DNA of 64,000 bases from Shinisaurus crocodilurus (GCA_021292165.1 CM037880.1:181061085-181125084), one strand, 5' to 3'; shown: positions 11,094 to 22,554, counted from the stretch's first letter. A program made the numbers and translations. The notes: generated from the letters alone by a model not told the origin.

Positions 11094-11690
11094 TTCATTG
11101 GGACCTTTAAAGCACTAAATGGCTTAGGACCAGTCTACCTGAAGGAGCACCTTCTCCTGTATGTTCCTGCCCAACTGCTAAGATTATCTTCAGAGGCTCT
11201 TCTCTGGGTGCCGCTGCCCACAATGGTATGACGGGTGGCTACTAGGGAAAGCCTTCTCTACAGTGGCCTGCTGCTGACTGCAGAATTTCCCAGGGAGATC
11301 CACCTGGGGTCTTCATTGTAGACATTTCTCAGCTTGTCTGAGCGTGGAAAGCTAAGCAGGGTCAGGCCTGGTTATTACTTGGATGGGAGACCCCTCCTCT
11401 AGTTTCCTGCATTGAGCAGGGGGTTGGACTCAATGGCCTTATAGGCCCCTTCCAACTCTATGATCCTATGACTCCTATGACTAGGTTAAGACCTTCCTCT
11501 TTAAGCAGGCATGTAATCTTTAACCTGTTGCTTGATTATTATTGTACTGCTGGCTCCTCAATGTTTCTAATATTTTAAATGTTTTTAATGTTTAATATTG
11601 TGTTATTTGGGGGCTTTTATTGTTGTATCTTTTATGTTACTTTGTTGTTTTTGTTGTTTGTTTTTATGATTGTAAATTGCCCTGAAGCTG
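11094..11690 (+). mobile_element. L2-like LINE 3' end split by a 5S SINE
   Basis: The coding-tail wording 'acctttaaagcactaaatgg' and 'gtctacctgaaggagcacc' is followed, after the SINE at about 11325-11480, by 'taggttaagaccttcctctt' and a T-rich untranslated region ending 'aaattgccctgaagctgaag'. The SINE inserted into an existing LINE copy. The frame is degenerate. Confidence 0.65.
11325..11480 (+). mobile_element. 5S-rRNA-derived SINE with CR1-like tail
   Basis: The block 'aagctaagcagggtcaggcc' and 'ttacttggatgggagacc' is a close match to the 3' half of vertebrate 5S rRNA, including the internal control region. It is joined to 'gggggttggactcaatggcc' and 'ccccttccaactctatg', a CR1-like end. 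This is the 5S-Sauria SINE architecture. The 5' part of the 5S head is diverged. Confidence 0.85.
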
Positions 11691-11916
11691 AAGGCATTTC
11701 CCAGTTGGCTGTAAATTGGGATAGGCAATGTAGGGGGCATGGCCAGATCCAACCTGCCATAACCTTTCCCACACGTCTACTTACTTTTATCCCCAGACTG
11801 ACCAGTGGGAGCACCTGGAAGTTGTGATGAGCTCCCCCCACCAAGCCAAATCCGCAGATGTCAATGATTTGTCCACTAATGAGAACATTGAGACTGGGAC
11901 TCCAGATCTCATGGCT

Positions 11917-12185
11917 TTATTGTTTATCCCGATCCTCGAACACTCTATGTTTCATTCGAGAAAACGCAGCACTTGCGGAGCTCAAACGATGCTGGATTTC
12001 ACTGTCGATGTTAGCTGTAACAGAAAGATAGCTGCCAAGATAGAGAAAATGATCAACATTTTCCAGTATTGCCCCACCAAGCTGGATAGATGGTATCACC
12101 AAAGAGTTAACTTGCACTTGCTGATTAAGCACTTTGGGGTTTTTTATGTTAAGTGAGGGACCAAGTTTTTTGTATGCTTCTGCAA
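11917..12185 (-). mobile_element. LINE reverse-transcriptase segment, inverted 5' part
   Basis: The minus-strand frame from about 12185 to 11917 reads 'FAEAYKKLGPSLNIKNPKVL', then 'GGAILENVDHFLYLGSYLS', then 'SSASAAFSRMKHRVFED'. This is the part of a non-LTR reverse transcriptase just upstream of the segment encoded on the plus strand at 12190. The two halves face away from each other, so the 5' part of the insertion is inverted. Confidence 0.8.
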
Positions 12186-12925
12186 AAGAAGACCAAAACA
12201 CTGGTTTATGAAGCCACTGTATTACCAACTTTATTGTATGCCTGCGAAACATGGACTATCTATAAACGTCACTTCCACCTCCTTGAAAGATTTCATCAAC
12301 GTTGCCTCCAGAAAATCCTGCGAATTACTTGGGAAGATAGGCGAACAAATGTCAGTGTACTGGAAGAAGCAAAGACTACTAGCGTTGAAAAAATGATCCT
12401 TCAACGCCAACTTCAGTGGACCGGTCATGTTGTTCGAATGTCTGACTGCCGTCTCCCATGCAGTTACTTTATTCCCAACTCAAGGATGGAAAGTGGAATA
12501 TCAGTGGTCAGCATAAGAGGTTTAAAGATGTTCTTAAGGCTAATCTAAAAAAAATGCAATATAAACATCGAAAACTGGGAAGCTCTGGCCCATGAACGAT
12601 CTAAATGGAGGTTGGCCTTTCACAAAGGTTCCATGGACTTTGAAGAAGCCCGAGTGCAAGGTGAAAGGGAGAAACGTGCTAAGCGAAAAGCACGTCAAAC
12701 GAATCCTTTACAGGACCATCTTCCATCTGGTAACCTGTGTCCTCACTGTGGGAAGCTGTGTGGATCTAGAATTGGCCTCCACAGTCACTTATGGACCCAT
12801 CGCTAGAGTCTACACAATTTTCTTTAGAATTTCCTCCTTTTAAATTTTTTCTTTTGTAAAAATTTTTTTTTATCCTGGAAGACAATCTTACTCTGTCACG
12901 AGTGATCGCCTGATGATGATGATTG
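12186..12925 (+). mobile_element. LINE reverse-transcriptase C-terminus with terminal C2H2 finger, 3' end
   Basis: The plus strand encodes 'ATVLPTLLYACETWT', 'HLLERFHQRCLQKILRITWE' and 'QLQWTGHVVRMSDCRLP'. After a frameshift near 12545-12600 comes a basic stretch and 'LCPHCGKLCGSRIGLHSHLW', a C2H2 zinc finger (two Cys, two His), then a stop near 12806. The 3' untranslated region ends 'ctctgtcacgagtgatcgcc' and a short (tga)n run. The clade is not assigned. Two minus-strand copies of the same 3' end occur at 19395-19686 and 63724-64000. Confidence 0.8.
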
Positions 12926-12964
12926 TTTATCATTCTAAAAGAATCATTCACTACCATTGATTCC

Positions 12965-13482
12965 CAAATAGTGGGAATCCCCTTATACAATCTATGGTGT
13001 GACTACACTTAGAATACTGTGTACAGTTCTGGTCACCACACCGAAAAAGGATATTGTAGAGTCAGAAAAAGTGCAGAAAAGGGCAACTAAAATGATCAAG
13101 GGCTGGAGCAACTCCCCTATGAGGAAAGGTTACAGCAGCTGGGATTGTTTAGCTTAGAAAAAAGGCAAATAAAGGGAGATATGACAGAGGTGTACAGAAT
13201 TATGCATGGTGTGGAGAAAGTGGAGAGGGAGACATTTTTCTCCCTCTCATAATACTAGAACCTGAAGCTGAGCAGTGGTAGATTAAGGACAGATAAAAGG
13301 AAGTATTTGAAACCTGCAAAAGCCACAGCCTCAGCAGGGAAACATGGGCGGGAGGGTGCTGTGGCACTCATGTCCTGCTTGTGGGATCCCGTGGGCAACT
13401 GGTTGGCCACTGTGTGAACAAAATGCTGGGCTAGATGGACCCTTGGTCTGATTCAGCAGGGCTCTTCTTATGTTCTTATTGG
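12965..13482 (+). mobile_element. CR1-type LINE 3' fragment
   Basis: It has the same wording as 6118-6905: 'ccttatacaatctatggtg', 'agaaaagggcaactaaaatg', and a tail 'ggctagatggacccttgg' with 'gctcttcttatgttctta'. An internal part of the reverse-transcriptase tail is deleted relative to that copy. Confidence 0.8.
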
Positions 13483-14436
13483 GATCAGTTTAGGCAGTGT
13501 TAAACGCACCACACTATCAGTGTGGCTGTTGTGGCAGCTTCCAGCAATGGGTAGAGGAGTCATTAATTTACCACCATTGGACACTGGAGGGCCCATTAAC
13601 CTAATGCCAGAGGGAAAGGATCTTGAGACTTGAGACTTCCCAAGGTAAGGTAAATCTTAGGATTTTCATAAAGCCAGAGTGTTCCTTGAAGAAGAGGCAC
13701 AATAGTTTCCACCTAGGAATCCCCCCCCCACCCTCATCCCCCACATACCAGCTGTCCAAACCCTTCATTTACTAATGACATAGAATCTAATATATTGATA
13801 GAAGTAGAATAATTCCAATCCTATCCAGAATCTGGCCTCAAAAAAGTACCCCTGAGCACCACCCTCAGCAGAACCATCCAGTACAAATAGCAAACAACTT
13901 CAGGCAAAAGCCTATTAACCTCAGTTTGACTGGTAGCTGCAGTCAAAGAGCTCAGTGGACTCCTCAGGTCCTGGCCCATAACAAATTCACAGCAGCTTTG
14001 GTTAAGAGTTGGGCCCAAAATGCTCAGTAGTACTTAAAGCGTCAGTTCATGTCACAGTAGACCTTTGCTTGTATGACATCTCTATTGTCAGTCTCTCAGC
14101 CATCACCCTTACTTGAACCTGCTTTTGTTTTCTTAGCTCTAGGTATGGCAGCTTAATTCCTAGACCCTTGGAGATGAGCTATGTTGCCTTGACCTTTTGG
14201 CTACCACAGCCCTAATGCACAGCTGTTGGTATCCAACCCTGATATGTTTACTTGTGGAAACCTCCTGCCTTCTGATTGCTTGTAGTCCAATGGATATCAA
14301 TTTCTTGTAATCCCATGGATATCAATCATTGGTAGAACAGGACATAGGGAATAATTTCAGGACTGAGTTAGAGACAACAGTTCAGTGTTATCTATTCTGA
14401 CTCCTGAGCTAGAGATACGGTGGGTTGTAAGTTGAA
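13483..14436. other. No feature recognised
   Basis: No gene or clear repeat was found. A near-duplicate of about 25 bp, 'ccaatggatatcaatttctt' and 'cccatggatatcaatcattg', occurs at 14287-14332. Confidence 0.4.
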
Positions 14437-14464
14437 ACACACACACACACACACACACACACAC
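14437..14464. repeat. (AC)n microsatellite
   Basis: About 14 perfect AC units lie directly upstream of a LINE-like 3' end on the other strand. Confidence 0.97.
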
Positions 14465-15080
14465 TTATTTATTCAATACATTTTTTATCCTGCTGTTCAG
14501 CCATGAAGGGTTGACAGAGTGGCCCAAAAATCCAGAAGTTAAAACAACAAGAAAAACACCAAGACACTGAATAATAATAAAACCGCAGAACAGTAAAATC
14601 AGTGCTAAAATCTGAGCTGGGTAGGATGTAAAACCATTTTTTAAAGCAGCATCTAAAAACTACAATGAAAATGGACTCTTAACCTGGCACTAACACAGAG
14701 TTTGCAGCTAGGAAGGGCATTCCAAATACAGGGCACCATGATGGAAAATATCCTAGATTGGGTCACCACCTGCTTCTGTTCTGATGGCAGAAGGGCCTCT
14801 GAGAAAGAGCATCCGAGTAGGTTCATGCAGGAGCAAGCAGGTGCAGAGTCCTAATCCATCAAGGGCTTTGAATGTTAAAATCTGATGCCATTTGAATTGT
14901 GCTTGGAAGCGGACATACATATCATGCATTTGTTTGTTTGTTTATTCAATTTATGAGTCACCCTATAGCCAAAGCTCTCAGGGCAACATACATAATAAAA
15001 GCAAAACAATAAAACCAATGATAACGCCAATAATAAAACACATTAAAAAGTATTATTTTAAAAGCAGCAACAAAAATTCA
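14465..15080 (-). mobile_element. LINE-like 3' ends, reverse orientation
   Basis: Two blocks begin with a ttta-rich run and then a reversed L2-like tail, at about 14465 and 14925. The second reads, on the minus strand, 'gccctgagagctttggctat'. That matches the tail of the 4340-4748 copy. Between them, 'ggaagggcattccaaataca' and 'aatccatcaagggctttgaa' are degenerate coding-tail text of the same kind of element. Confidence 0.6.
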
Positions 15081-15737
15081 CATTTAAAAGAGATAAATAA
15101 CCGAGGAGCTAAAAACAGTGAAGAGGATTTTTAAATTATAACAAACAAGTAGGTTGCAAGGGGGGGGGGGAGAAAGGGAGCGCCTTCAGTTGGTCCAAAG
15201 AAATAGTGGTGAAAAATAAAATTTGGTTCACAAAATTGGCTTAGATGCAGATTACACATTTGAGTAGTAACAGACTCTCCTATGATGGCATCACTTCAGG
15301 AGTACAAAAGCTTTCACTGAATTATTTTCAAAATAATTAATATAACAAAGGATAAATTCTTAATCATTTTTTCTATGTATGGGAAGGGGGGGGGGGAGAG
15401 AGGAGAGACAAATGTTTCCTAACATAGGATGGATGGCTGCATACATCTGAAAATAAAATCTGGCTGGGAAATAATTCACTGAGTTTAAGTGAGTGATGAA
15501 ACAGCATGATGTAAAGTCTTAAGCAAATTAGGCATGTGCAGATGACGCTTCAGTAGGAATCTGGCTCAGTTGGTGATTTTTTTTTAAAAAGGTGCGTATT
15601 ACCAACCACGCCACGCCCTTGCTCGAGCATCATATCAAAGGCAAGATGTGGTATATGTTTGTATCTATAAGAAGCATTTTATTTCAGGCAGTTGCAATCT
15701 GACGTGCAAGGGACCAGAGGCAGTGGCTTATGCAGGT
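15081..15737. other. No feature recognised
   Basis: Two G runs (about 15161-15170 and 15386-15396) break otherwise AT-rich sequence. No gene or clear repeat is visible. Confidence 0.4.
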
Positions 15738-15980
15738 AATTTTATTTATTTATTTATTTATTATATTTATACCCCGCCTTTTTTCCTGCAAGGAACCCAA
15801 GGCAGCTCACATAATCCTCCTCCTCTCCATTTTATCCTCACAACAACCCTGTGAGGTAGGTTAGGCTGAGAGTCAGTGACTGGCCCAAAGTCACCCAGTG
15901 AGTTTCATGGCCGAGCGGGAACTAGAACCCGGATCTCCTGAGTCCCAGTCTAACACTCTCACCACTACGCCACACTGGCT
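15738..15980 (-). mobile_element. tRNA-headed SINE with L2-like tail
   Basis: On the minus strand it starts 'agccagtgtggcgtagtggt' (box-A-like), then 'ccgggttctagttcccg' (box B), a central region with 'gggttgttgtgaggataaaa', and ends 'caggaaaaaaggcggggtat' plus aaat repeats. It is complete and close to the copy at 37454-37693. Relatives are at 29484, 39289, 56076, 61425 and 62096. Confidence 0.85.
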
Positions 15981-17263
15981 TTCAATTTTGTACCACCTCG
16001 TTTTCTGATGCAAAGGTCACATGTTTTACACAACATATGATCTTCCCACGGCTCCAGGCTATTGTCCAACTATTGACTCCAAGTCCAATTTGTAACTCTC
16101 AGGGCCCATCTATAATAATTTTATTACCAGCTTAACTGTCAAGCCTTTCTCCAAAGTAGCCTTGGAATTATAGTGCTGAGAATTATCTGTTAGAATCCCT
16201 AACTCTTTCGAGAATGATACGGTTCCAACAAGGGAGAGGGAAAGTTTCTTAAGCAGGTATAATTCTGTAGCAGAGACACAGCATGCACAGCAAATCAGAC
16301 TTTATTTTTTAAACGTGGGCAAATTCAAATAGCAAAATCAGTTGTGAATAGTGCATGCATTCTTAAATGGCTAGGTTTTTCTGCAATAAAGACGGAAGTG
16401 GCAGTCCCCATTTCCAAGTTTACTGGGGAGAAACCCAACCATTGAAATGGGCATGTGCCATTCACAATTGTGTGCTGGGGGGGTATTCTGAGTACTTGAC
16501 TTTTTAAAATTAAAGTGTGAATCAAGTACAGAAATGCACATTTGAGTTAATACACCTATGGATTTGCAAGGAAAGAATATAACTGATCTGGAGGCTATCA
16601 CACCAAAGATGGCCTTGTATGAAAATAAAGCTTTGGGCTGGACAAAATACTAGCATATCTTATAGAGGACAGGCTCTCCATTGTATCTGTATATGAGTTG
16701 GGGTCATCTAAGACTTACTTCAGGGAGCAACACCTCCAGTTCCTTATTTGTACAGGTATTGGCTGTAATTGGCATGGGAGGAGGCATTATGTTTGAAAGC
16801 CCTTGCGTGAGTGAAAACAAACCTTTGGCCCAGAGACTCCATGTCAGGCTCCATGTGATCAAGGGGCACTCCTGCCCAATCAAGGTTTGAGAATACATGG
16901 ATAGAAGCCTACACACATAGAGGTTTACATGGAAAGGCTTCCCCACCGCAGGTGACCATGCCTTACCCAAGGACATTGGGAAGAGAGCAAGGAAGCCACA
17001 CCGCACGTCAGTGTGAGCCAGTGGTGTGGACCCATTGCTCCATGATCACGTGAAACCCCCTTCACATAATTACCTGCACATGAAGGTGGGGGTTAAGACA
17101 TGTTGTAAGGCACAGTAGAGTATGTGTTGGAGTGTTCCAAAGTTATTATTAAGTATGCAAACATCAGTTCCTTATTCAGGCTGCTTCTGTACCTCTGTGT
17201 TGACTACAGGAACTGGGAACCAACCTCAGAGTCACCCACTCAATATCTTTAGCTCTACCCTAC

Positions 17264-17265
<2 letters not shown>
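15981..17265. other. No feature recognised
   Basis: No gene or assignable repeat was found. The open frames near 16325-16600 and 16681-17006 overlap antisense frames and show no protein character. Confidence 0.4.
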
Positions 17266-17355
<90 letters not shown>

Positions 17356-17356
17356 A
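17266..17356. repeat. Compound microsatellite (GT)n(CTGT)n(CTAT)n
   Basis: Three perfect runs follow one another without interruption: about 15 GT, about 7 CTGT and about 8 CTAT units. The stepwise single-base change between units suggests growth of one locus. Confidence 0.97.
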
Positions 17357-17391
17357 TGTCCTTTGTCCTCTCATCAGAGCTGCAATAAAAC

Positions 17392-17522
17392 AGCCTTCTC
17401 CAATCTGGTGCCACCCAGATGTTTTGGAGTACAGTTCCCATTACCTCTGACCGTTAGCTATGCTGTCTGGGGCTGATGGGAATTGCAGTACAAAACATTT
17501 GGAGGGCAATAGATTGGGAGAA
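17392..17522. mobile_element. Palindromic MITE, variant family B
   Basis: The left arm 'ccttctccaatctggtgcca' pairs with the right arm 'gggcaatagattgggagaag'. The inner arms carry 'cagatgttttggagtaca' and its complement. It is an older, more diverged foldback than the 1836-1970 type. The target duplication is not clear. Confidence 0.75.
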
Positions 17523-18117
17523 GCGGCATTATGTGATAAGGAACACCCAACCACATGCTGGATTCTACATTTTCAGGAAAATAATCATTTTTTTCTGTTT
17601 GTGATGAAAACTGATTCTAATTGTTTCTCACAGCAAGAACAACCCCTTGGCACTGAGCACCACTCATATTTACACAACTATATTCTTAGATTAGTTTCTT
17701 TGTTTTACCTTTTTATTTTTCTCAGGAAGCAATCAAGCTGATCTGTGATCTACAACCCATAACTTGCCATGCTTAGCAAATACCAGAAGACCTCACAAGT
17801 TGTTGGTCTATCGATTGCCAAGGGATTTGCCAAAACCACCAGACCCTGTTCCTTTATACGGGGTGCAGTGATTCAAAGCCGGTCCTTTTTTTCTTTTGGC
17901 TTCTTGTAGTTGCCTCTTCTAGTATTTGTTGCAAGATGGAGATTTCAGATATGTTTATGCTGTAATAAAATTCTGTTGTTTTTCCAAAGGTCTACTTGAT
18001 TATTGCCTGTTCTCCTATATCCCAACACAACACATCCCTTATGGACTAACATATAATGACACAAAGAACTGCAGCTTAGTATTTTTATTTCAGGGTTGGA
18101 GGAGTTGGGAGAAGGGG
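17523..18117. other. No feature recognised
   Basis: No gene or clear repeat is visible in this stretch. Confidence 0.4.
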
Positions 18118-18125
18118 GTGTACAC

Positions 18126-18541
18126 TAGGGATCGACAGACCAGTTGTGTTTCTGGTCCCTGAGAGTTTCTCATAAATCTGTTATGTCCCATTTCTGCATC
18201 AGTCTGTAATAAAAACATAATAATAATCTGCATGGAAATTCACATTGAAACGTATGCATTTCCCCCAAACTACCCATTTTTATGCATTTTTGTACACATT
18301 TCCCCCTAAAATATGTTTTGGCGCATATTTTGTGTACATTTGTGTACATAACATGTACATTTTGTACATATTATATGCACATTTTTGTACATATTTTTGA
18401 GCCAAGAACTGTATCACAAAATTTGGAGAAGTGCACAATCAAAAGGGAAACATCATTCTGATCTGCATATTATCCTGTGAAGTGTAAATTAGATAACTTC
18501 ACTTAAAAATGTGGACCAAACAAAGTCCTTGAGAAACCCTA
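18126..18541. mobile_element. hAT-like element, family D
   Basis: It starts TAGGGATCGACAG and ends GAGAAACCCTA. It is flanked by gtgtacac (18118-18125) and gtgtacat (18542-18549), a 7/8 match. The interior has repeated 'gcatttttgtacac' and 'cattttgtacat' wording. A related internal block lies near 22735-22830 without visible ends. Confidence 0.75.
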
Positions 18542-18672
18542 GTGTACATACTGTGGTTTACTAGCTTTTTACAAGCTAGTATGTCCTATTCTTCTGGCCC
18601 CCCACCATCAGGCTAACCTTCATGTCATATGCAGAGCAGCATAAGAAGAGGTCAGTGTCTTTCAGCTTAATG

Positions 18673-18840
18673 ATTTCATAGATCATAGAGTTGGAAGGAG
18701 CCTACAAAGCCATCGAGTCCAACCCCCTGCTCAATGCAGGGAACCAGAGGAGGGGTCTCCCATCCAAGTAATAACCAGGCCTGACCCTGCTTAGCTTTCC
18801 ACACTCAGACAAGCTGAGCCAGCATGAGCCACAGGCCTGT
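18673..18840 (-). mobile_element. 5S-rRNA-derived SINE with CR1-like tail
   Basis: Reverse copy: 'tcatagagttggaaggagcc' (tail), then 'ggtctcccatccaagtaata' and 'ccctgcttagctttccacac' (5S-like head), ending 'gccacaggcctgt'. It is nearly full length and similar to the copies at 23882-24046 and 61505-61671. Confidence 0.88.
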
Positions 18841-19394
18841 ACTAAGTACCCTAAACCAAAATGCACATGGCAGGTGAACTGAAGGCTGCCAGTTTTCCTG
18901 TTTGCAGCAGCTTGAAATTGGTCACAGGATAGTGTGGATTATTCCTCCTCCTTACATGAAGAATGGTATTAGATTGCATGAACAAATGCAAGTCCAGCCA
19001 TACTCCAGTCATTGCTTGTCCACTGACTTTCTCCCAGGTCCATCTGCATCTATACCAGGGGTGCTGAACCTCTTTCAGCCCAAGGGCCGAATTCCACTTC
19101 AGATAAACTCTTGGGGACTGCATTCCAATGGTGGATGGGACCGAAGGCAACTGGAACAAGGCCCCAAATACCAAAAATACCAGCATATTTTAGCTTAAAG
19201 CTCTTACTGCCAGTAAATTGTCCAGGACTTAATGATGCTTTCAGTTATTGAACAGGTGGTCTTTAGGCATAATCTACGAATAGACAAATACATGGATATT
19301 TAGTCTGCCTTTGTTGAAGTCTATGCTTGATTATGCCTAAGAATACTAGCATATTTTGTTATATTAAAATATTTTGGGGTACACATTGCATATG

Positions 19395-19686
19395 GTAGGC
19401 GATCACTCGTGACCAAGTAAGATTGTCTTCCAGGATAAAATTACAAAAAGAAAATTATATAAAGAAGAAATTGTATAAAATTGTGTAGACTCTAGCGATG
19501 GGTCCATAAGTGACTGTGGAGGCCAATTCTAGATCCACACAGCTTCCCACAGTGAGGACACAGGTTACCAGATAGAAGATGGTCCTGTAAAGGATTCGTT
19601 TGACGTGCTTTTCGCTTAGCACATTTCTCCTTTTCACCTTGCACTCGGGCTTCTTCAAAGTCCATAGAACCTTTGTGAAAGGCCAA
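19395..19686 (-). mobile_element. LINE 3' end with C2H2-finger ORF terminus, copy 2
   Basis: The minus strand encodes the same terminus as 12600-12806, including 'NLCPHCGKLCGSRIGLHSHL' and a stop, followed by a 3' end that reads 'gaccaagtaagattgtcttc' reversed. It is flanked by an 11-bp direct repeat, cattgcatatg, at 19384-19394 and 19687-19697, which fits a LINE target duplication. It is heavily 5' truncated. Confidence 0.82.
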
Positions 19687-19688
19687 CA

Positions 19689-19754
19689 TTGCATATGTAT
19701 CTATTCAATAGATTGCATATGTATCTATTCAATAGATTGCATATGTATCTATTG
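19689..19754. repeat. 24-bp tandem repeat
   Basis: The unit 'ttgcatatgtatctattcaa' plus 'taga' occurs about 2.7 times. The first unit overlaps the right target duplication of the LINE end at 19395-19686. Confidence 0.9.
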
Positions 19755-20113
19755 AAAAGAAATAAAATGAAATTGAAATGAAATCTACATTCAAATCCTA
19801 TGTAAGAAAACTGTAATACTTTATTTTATTTTGGATTTGTAATTTTTGTTTATTTTTGTTTTGATATAATAAAATTCACAATAAAAATTAATTTAAAAAA
19901 TAGAAGCTCTTGCTGCCAGTAACTAAGCCTTGGGAGAGGCATTTCAACCCTTTAGAATGTGGGAGAAAACTGCATAAAAGCTGGGAAACCACCAAATAAT
20001 TGGTGGTGAGGGGGAAATGGATGGGGCCACGGAAAGGGTGTGTGGTCAACTGAGGATCCCCAGAGGGGCAGATTTGGCCCCCAGGCCTGAGGTTCTGCAC
20101 CCCTGATCTACAC

Positions 20114-20902
20114 AAAGGGACTTCCCAGTCACAACTGGTCACATGGACATGTTAAGATGTACTCGATTTATTTCCTAAAACAGCTTTAGTTAATTTCCTG
20201 CTTAGATTTGGTCTAGGATAGCACATGTTTCAAATGCAGTGGCAAGAATACTAACAGCACTTGCATTCAATGCATGAGCATCTTTGTAGATTCAGAATCA
20301 CCTTGAATTGCTCAGTTTTTGTTCTGCCAATTTATCTTGTACAAATGTGTTAGGCTGCAATTCTATGCACAGTTACTTGGGGTAAGTCCCACTGAATGCA
20401 GTAGAGCTTACTTTTGAGTAGACATACATAGCACTTGGCTGTGTGTCTAACATACATACCTTAAGTTAACATTAAAACGTTGCAATTTAGCATTTTTGTT
20501 CAATGCCTTTGATATATACGGTACATCCATACAAACGATATACAACCCCCCTCCCTTTTTGGTTTATATAATCAGTTACTGATTTTAAAGATGACTGGCA
20601 AGAGAGCTCCATGGATGTAAGATGGATCCTAATAAAAATCTCAATGTAGAACAAAGATGTAATGTTTTGATCTACTGTGTGAAGCAATGTTCTTAAAAGC
20701 ATAACATGCAGTTCAAGATTGGAACCATACTTTGGAATCTGCATTCACTTCAACAAATTTAAGTCATTTGAACTTTAATTGCACTGCAGGCATCTCAAAA
20801 AGGGCCAATGTTTAAATAGTTAGCAGGTAATTGGTTTCTACTGTGAAGCTAAGCACTTTTCTAAGGAAGATCGACCAGGATGATCATGGGGTTACTCCAA
20901 AT
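20114..20902. other. Mostly unassigned, one foldback repeat inside
   Basis: A 'gcaattctatgcacagttac' arm and its partner 'gagtagacatacatagcac' at about 20350-20437 form the same foldback type as 9612-9682. The rest shows no gene or clear repeat. Confidence 0.45.
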
Positions 20903-21270
20903 TATGCTGACTACTTACACATCACCAAAAGAGATGACATGTATTACCAAAAAGAGGACATATATTTGCATAAAAGTTGCAAACGCTAATTTATAAGTAT
21001 AGATGCATATTTGGAAATAGTTACTATAATTTAAATGGAAAGATAATACATCTCACTACAAAGGGAAAACTGTGTCCAGGTCAGCTGTGTGCCTGCTCAG
21101 TCTGTTGTCCACATGCTAAATGTTGATGGGGAACTTCAAGGCCCTTTCTGCTCTCCCTTCTGATGGTTCCTTATCTTTAAGCCAGACCTGGCCTGACCAC
21201 CCCTTCACACAGAGGACACCTTCAAATAAAGGACTGCCCCCTGTAAAGTAGGACACACATAGCCGGCCTA
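20903..21270 (-). mobile_element. hAT-like element, family F copy 2
   Basis: It is flanked by an exact 8-bp duplication, ctccaaat, at 20895-20902 and 21271-21278. The right end, GCCGGCCTA, resembles the family end; the left end is degraded. The interior shares 'gtgtgcctgctcagtctg' and 'aacttcaaggccct' with 46404-46740. Confidence 0.82.
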
Positions 21271-21389
21271 CTCCAAATTCCTCAGCTGCACCTGCATCTT
21301 GTTAATACTGTATCTATTTTCTCACTATGTGTACAGAAATGGCATGCACATTTTTACCTGACACTGGTGCTTTCCTGCCAAGGCTTACC

Positions 21390-21755
21390 AACCTGCACAG
21401 TCACTGTGGTCATCGGATGGCATGCTCCTGGTGCTTCCACGTGGACCTATGTACTGATTGGAGTCCACCAGGAGAAGCACCTTCAGTGTTGTGGCTCCAC
21501 TTCTATGGAACTCCCTGGCTCTGGAGGTCAGGCAGGCACCGACACTGTGTTGTTTTTGGCGCCTGCTGAAGACATCTTTGTTCCGGGAAGCCTTCCTTGC
21601 TGACCAGCCCAGGTTTTAATGTTATTCTGTTTTTAATGCATTGTTTTTATTCTTTTATCTGTTTTTTCTTTCTTTTTATTGTTCACCACTCCAGAATCTA
21701 TCTAGATATGGAGCAGTATACAAATGCTGTAAATAAATAAATGCTGTCTGTTTCA
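21390..21755 (+). mobile_element. L2-like LINE 3' end
   Basis: Degenerate coding-tail text ('ttctatggaactccctggct', 'gcctgctgaagacatctttg') leads into a T-rich region and ends 'gcagtatacaaatgctgtaa' plus ataaata. It is an inactive fragment. Confidence 0.65.
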
Positions 21756-22550
21756 CTTAAAATAAGCTCTTGTGGCTTTGCTTATGTATACTGCAGAGAT
21801 TCAGAACTGTGGGCCACCCACTGTGGTCCAACACCATACCAATGGCATGCCCACCTGGCTCAGCTGCAGGTGGCAGCACCCAGAAATGAAATTTTCCATT
21901 GACTTCACTCCCCCATTAACTGTTGGAAAGCCATTTGGGACTGCTTTTCATCTGAGATCTCTCTGTGGGTTTTTCTAAAAAGCTATGGCACTAAAGACAG
22001 TCATCCCCGCCGCCCCACCCCACTTAGCTCCGAAATCTTTGTAATATCAAATGTTTCAGCCTACTCTGAAGTTAAGTGTCACTCAATCAGCATTTGTATG
22101 ATAAGAATGCAAAAGGAACTACTATAGACTAATTAATGAGTAAGCCCCATTCTAGAGTGTATAGAGCCTAGGAAATTAGGATGGAAATAGCTATTGGTTC
22201 TCTAATCCATGCCCTGTATTTCTTAAGACAGAGTTTCCTCCATGCCTCCAAGCATTTTCTCATTTGTAGTTTCATCTTTTGTAAGAGGGGTCCATTTCCT
22301 AATTATCTTTTCAGCAACTAAATAAATAAATCTCCTACTAATATCCAACCTAAACCTTTGGTTTCTTCTTTTTTTCACTTCCAAATCACCATTCAGAATT
22401 TCTTAACCATTAATTTACTTCACCAAGATGGGCCACTTAGAATGAATATTAAAGACAGATGAATCTGCCAATTTCAGTTTCTCTCAGTTTCTCATTTTTC
22501 CAATCTTAAATTCAGTTCATCTGGAACTTCATCTGCTGGTTTTATCTTGG
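21756..22550. other. No feature recognised
   Basis: No gene or clear repeat is visible. It runs into a short LINE-like tail after 22555. Confidence 0.4.
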
Positions 22551-22554
22551 TTTT

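Larger units (their letters stand above)
19219..19903 (+). mobile_element. LINE insertion with long target duplication (probably L1-like)
   Basis: The insertion is bounded by a duplication of about 19 bp of the host hAT element, 'aagctcttactgccagtaa' on the left and the same with one change on the right (about 19904-19922). Its right end is AT-rich, with 'aataaaattcacaataaaaa' and an A run, as expected at the 3' end of an element inserted by target-primed reverse transcription. It is 5' truncated. It contains the reversed LINE end at 19395-19686. Confidence 0.7.
19056..20105 (+). mobile_element. hAT-like element, family G copy 2, carrying nested insertions
   Basis: The termini are CAGGGGTGCTGAACC and TTCTGCACCCCTG. 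It is flanked by atctatac (19048-19055) and atctacac (20106-20113), a 7/8 match. Removing the insertion at about 19219-19903 leaves an element of about 365 bp similar in plan to 31103-31480 and 53402-53893. Confidence 0.85.

Noticed and set aside
17266..17356. CRISPR-like array
   Set aside because: The units are 2-4 bp simple repeats with no spacers.
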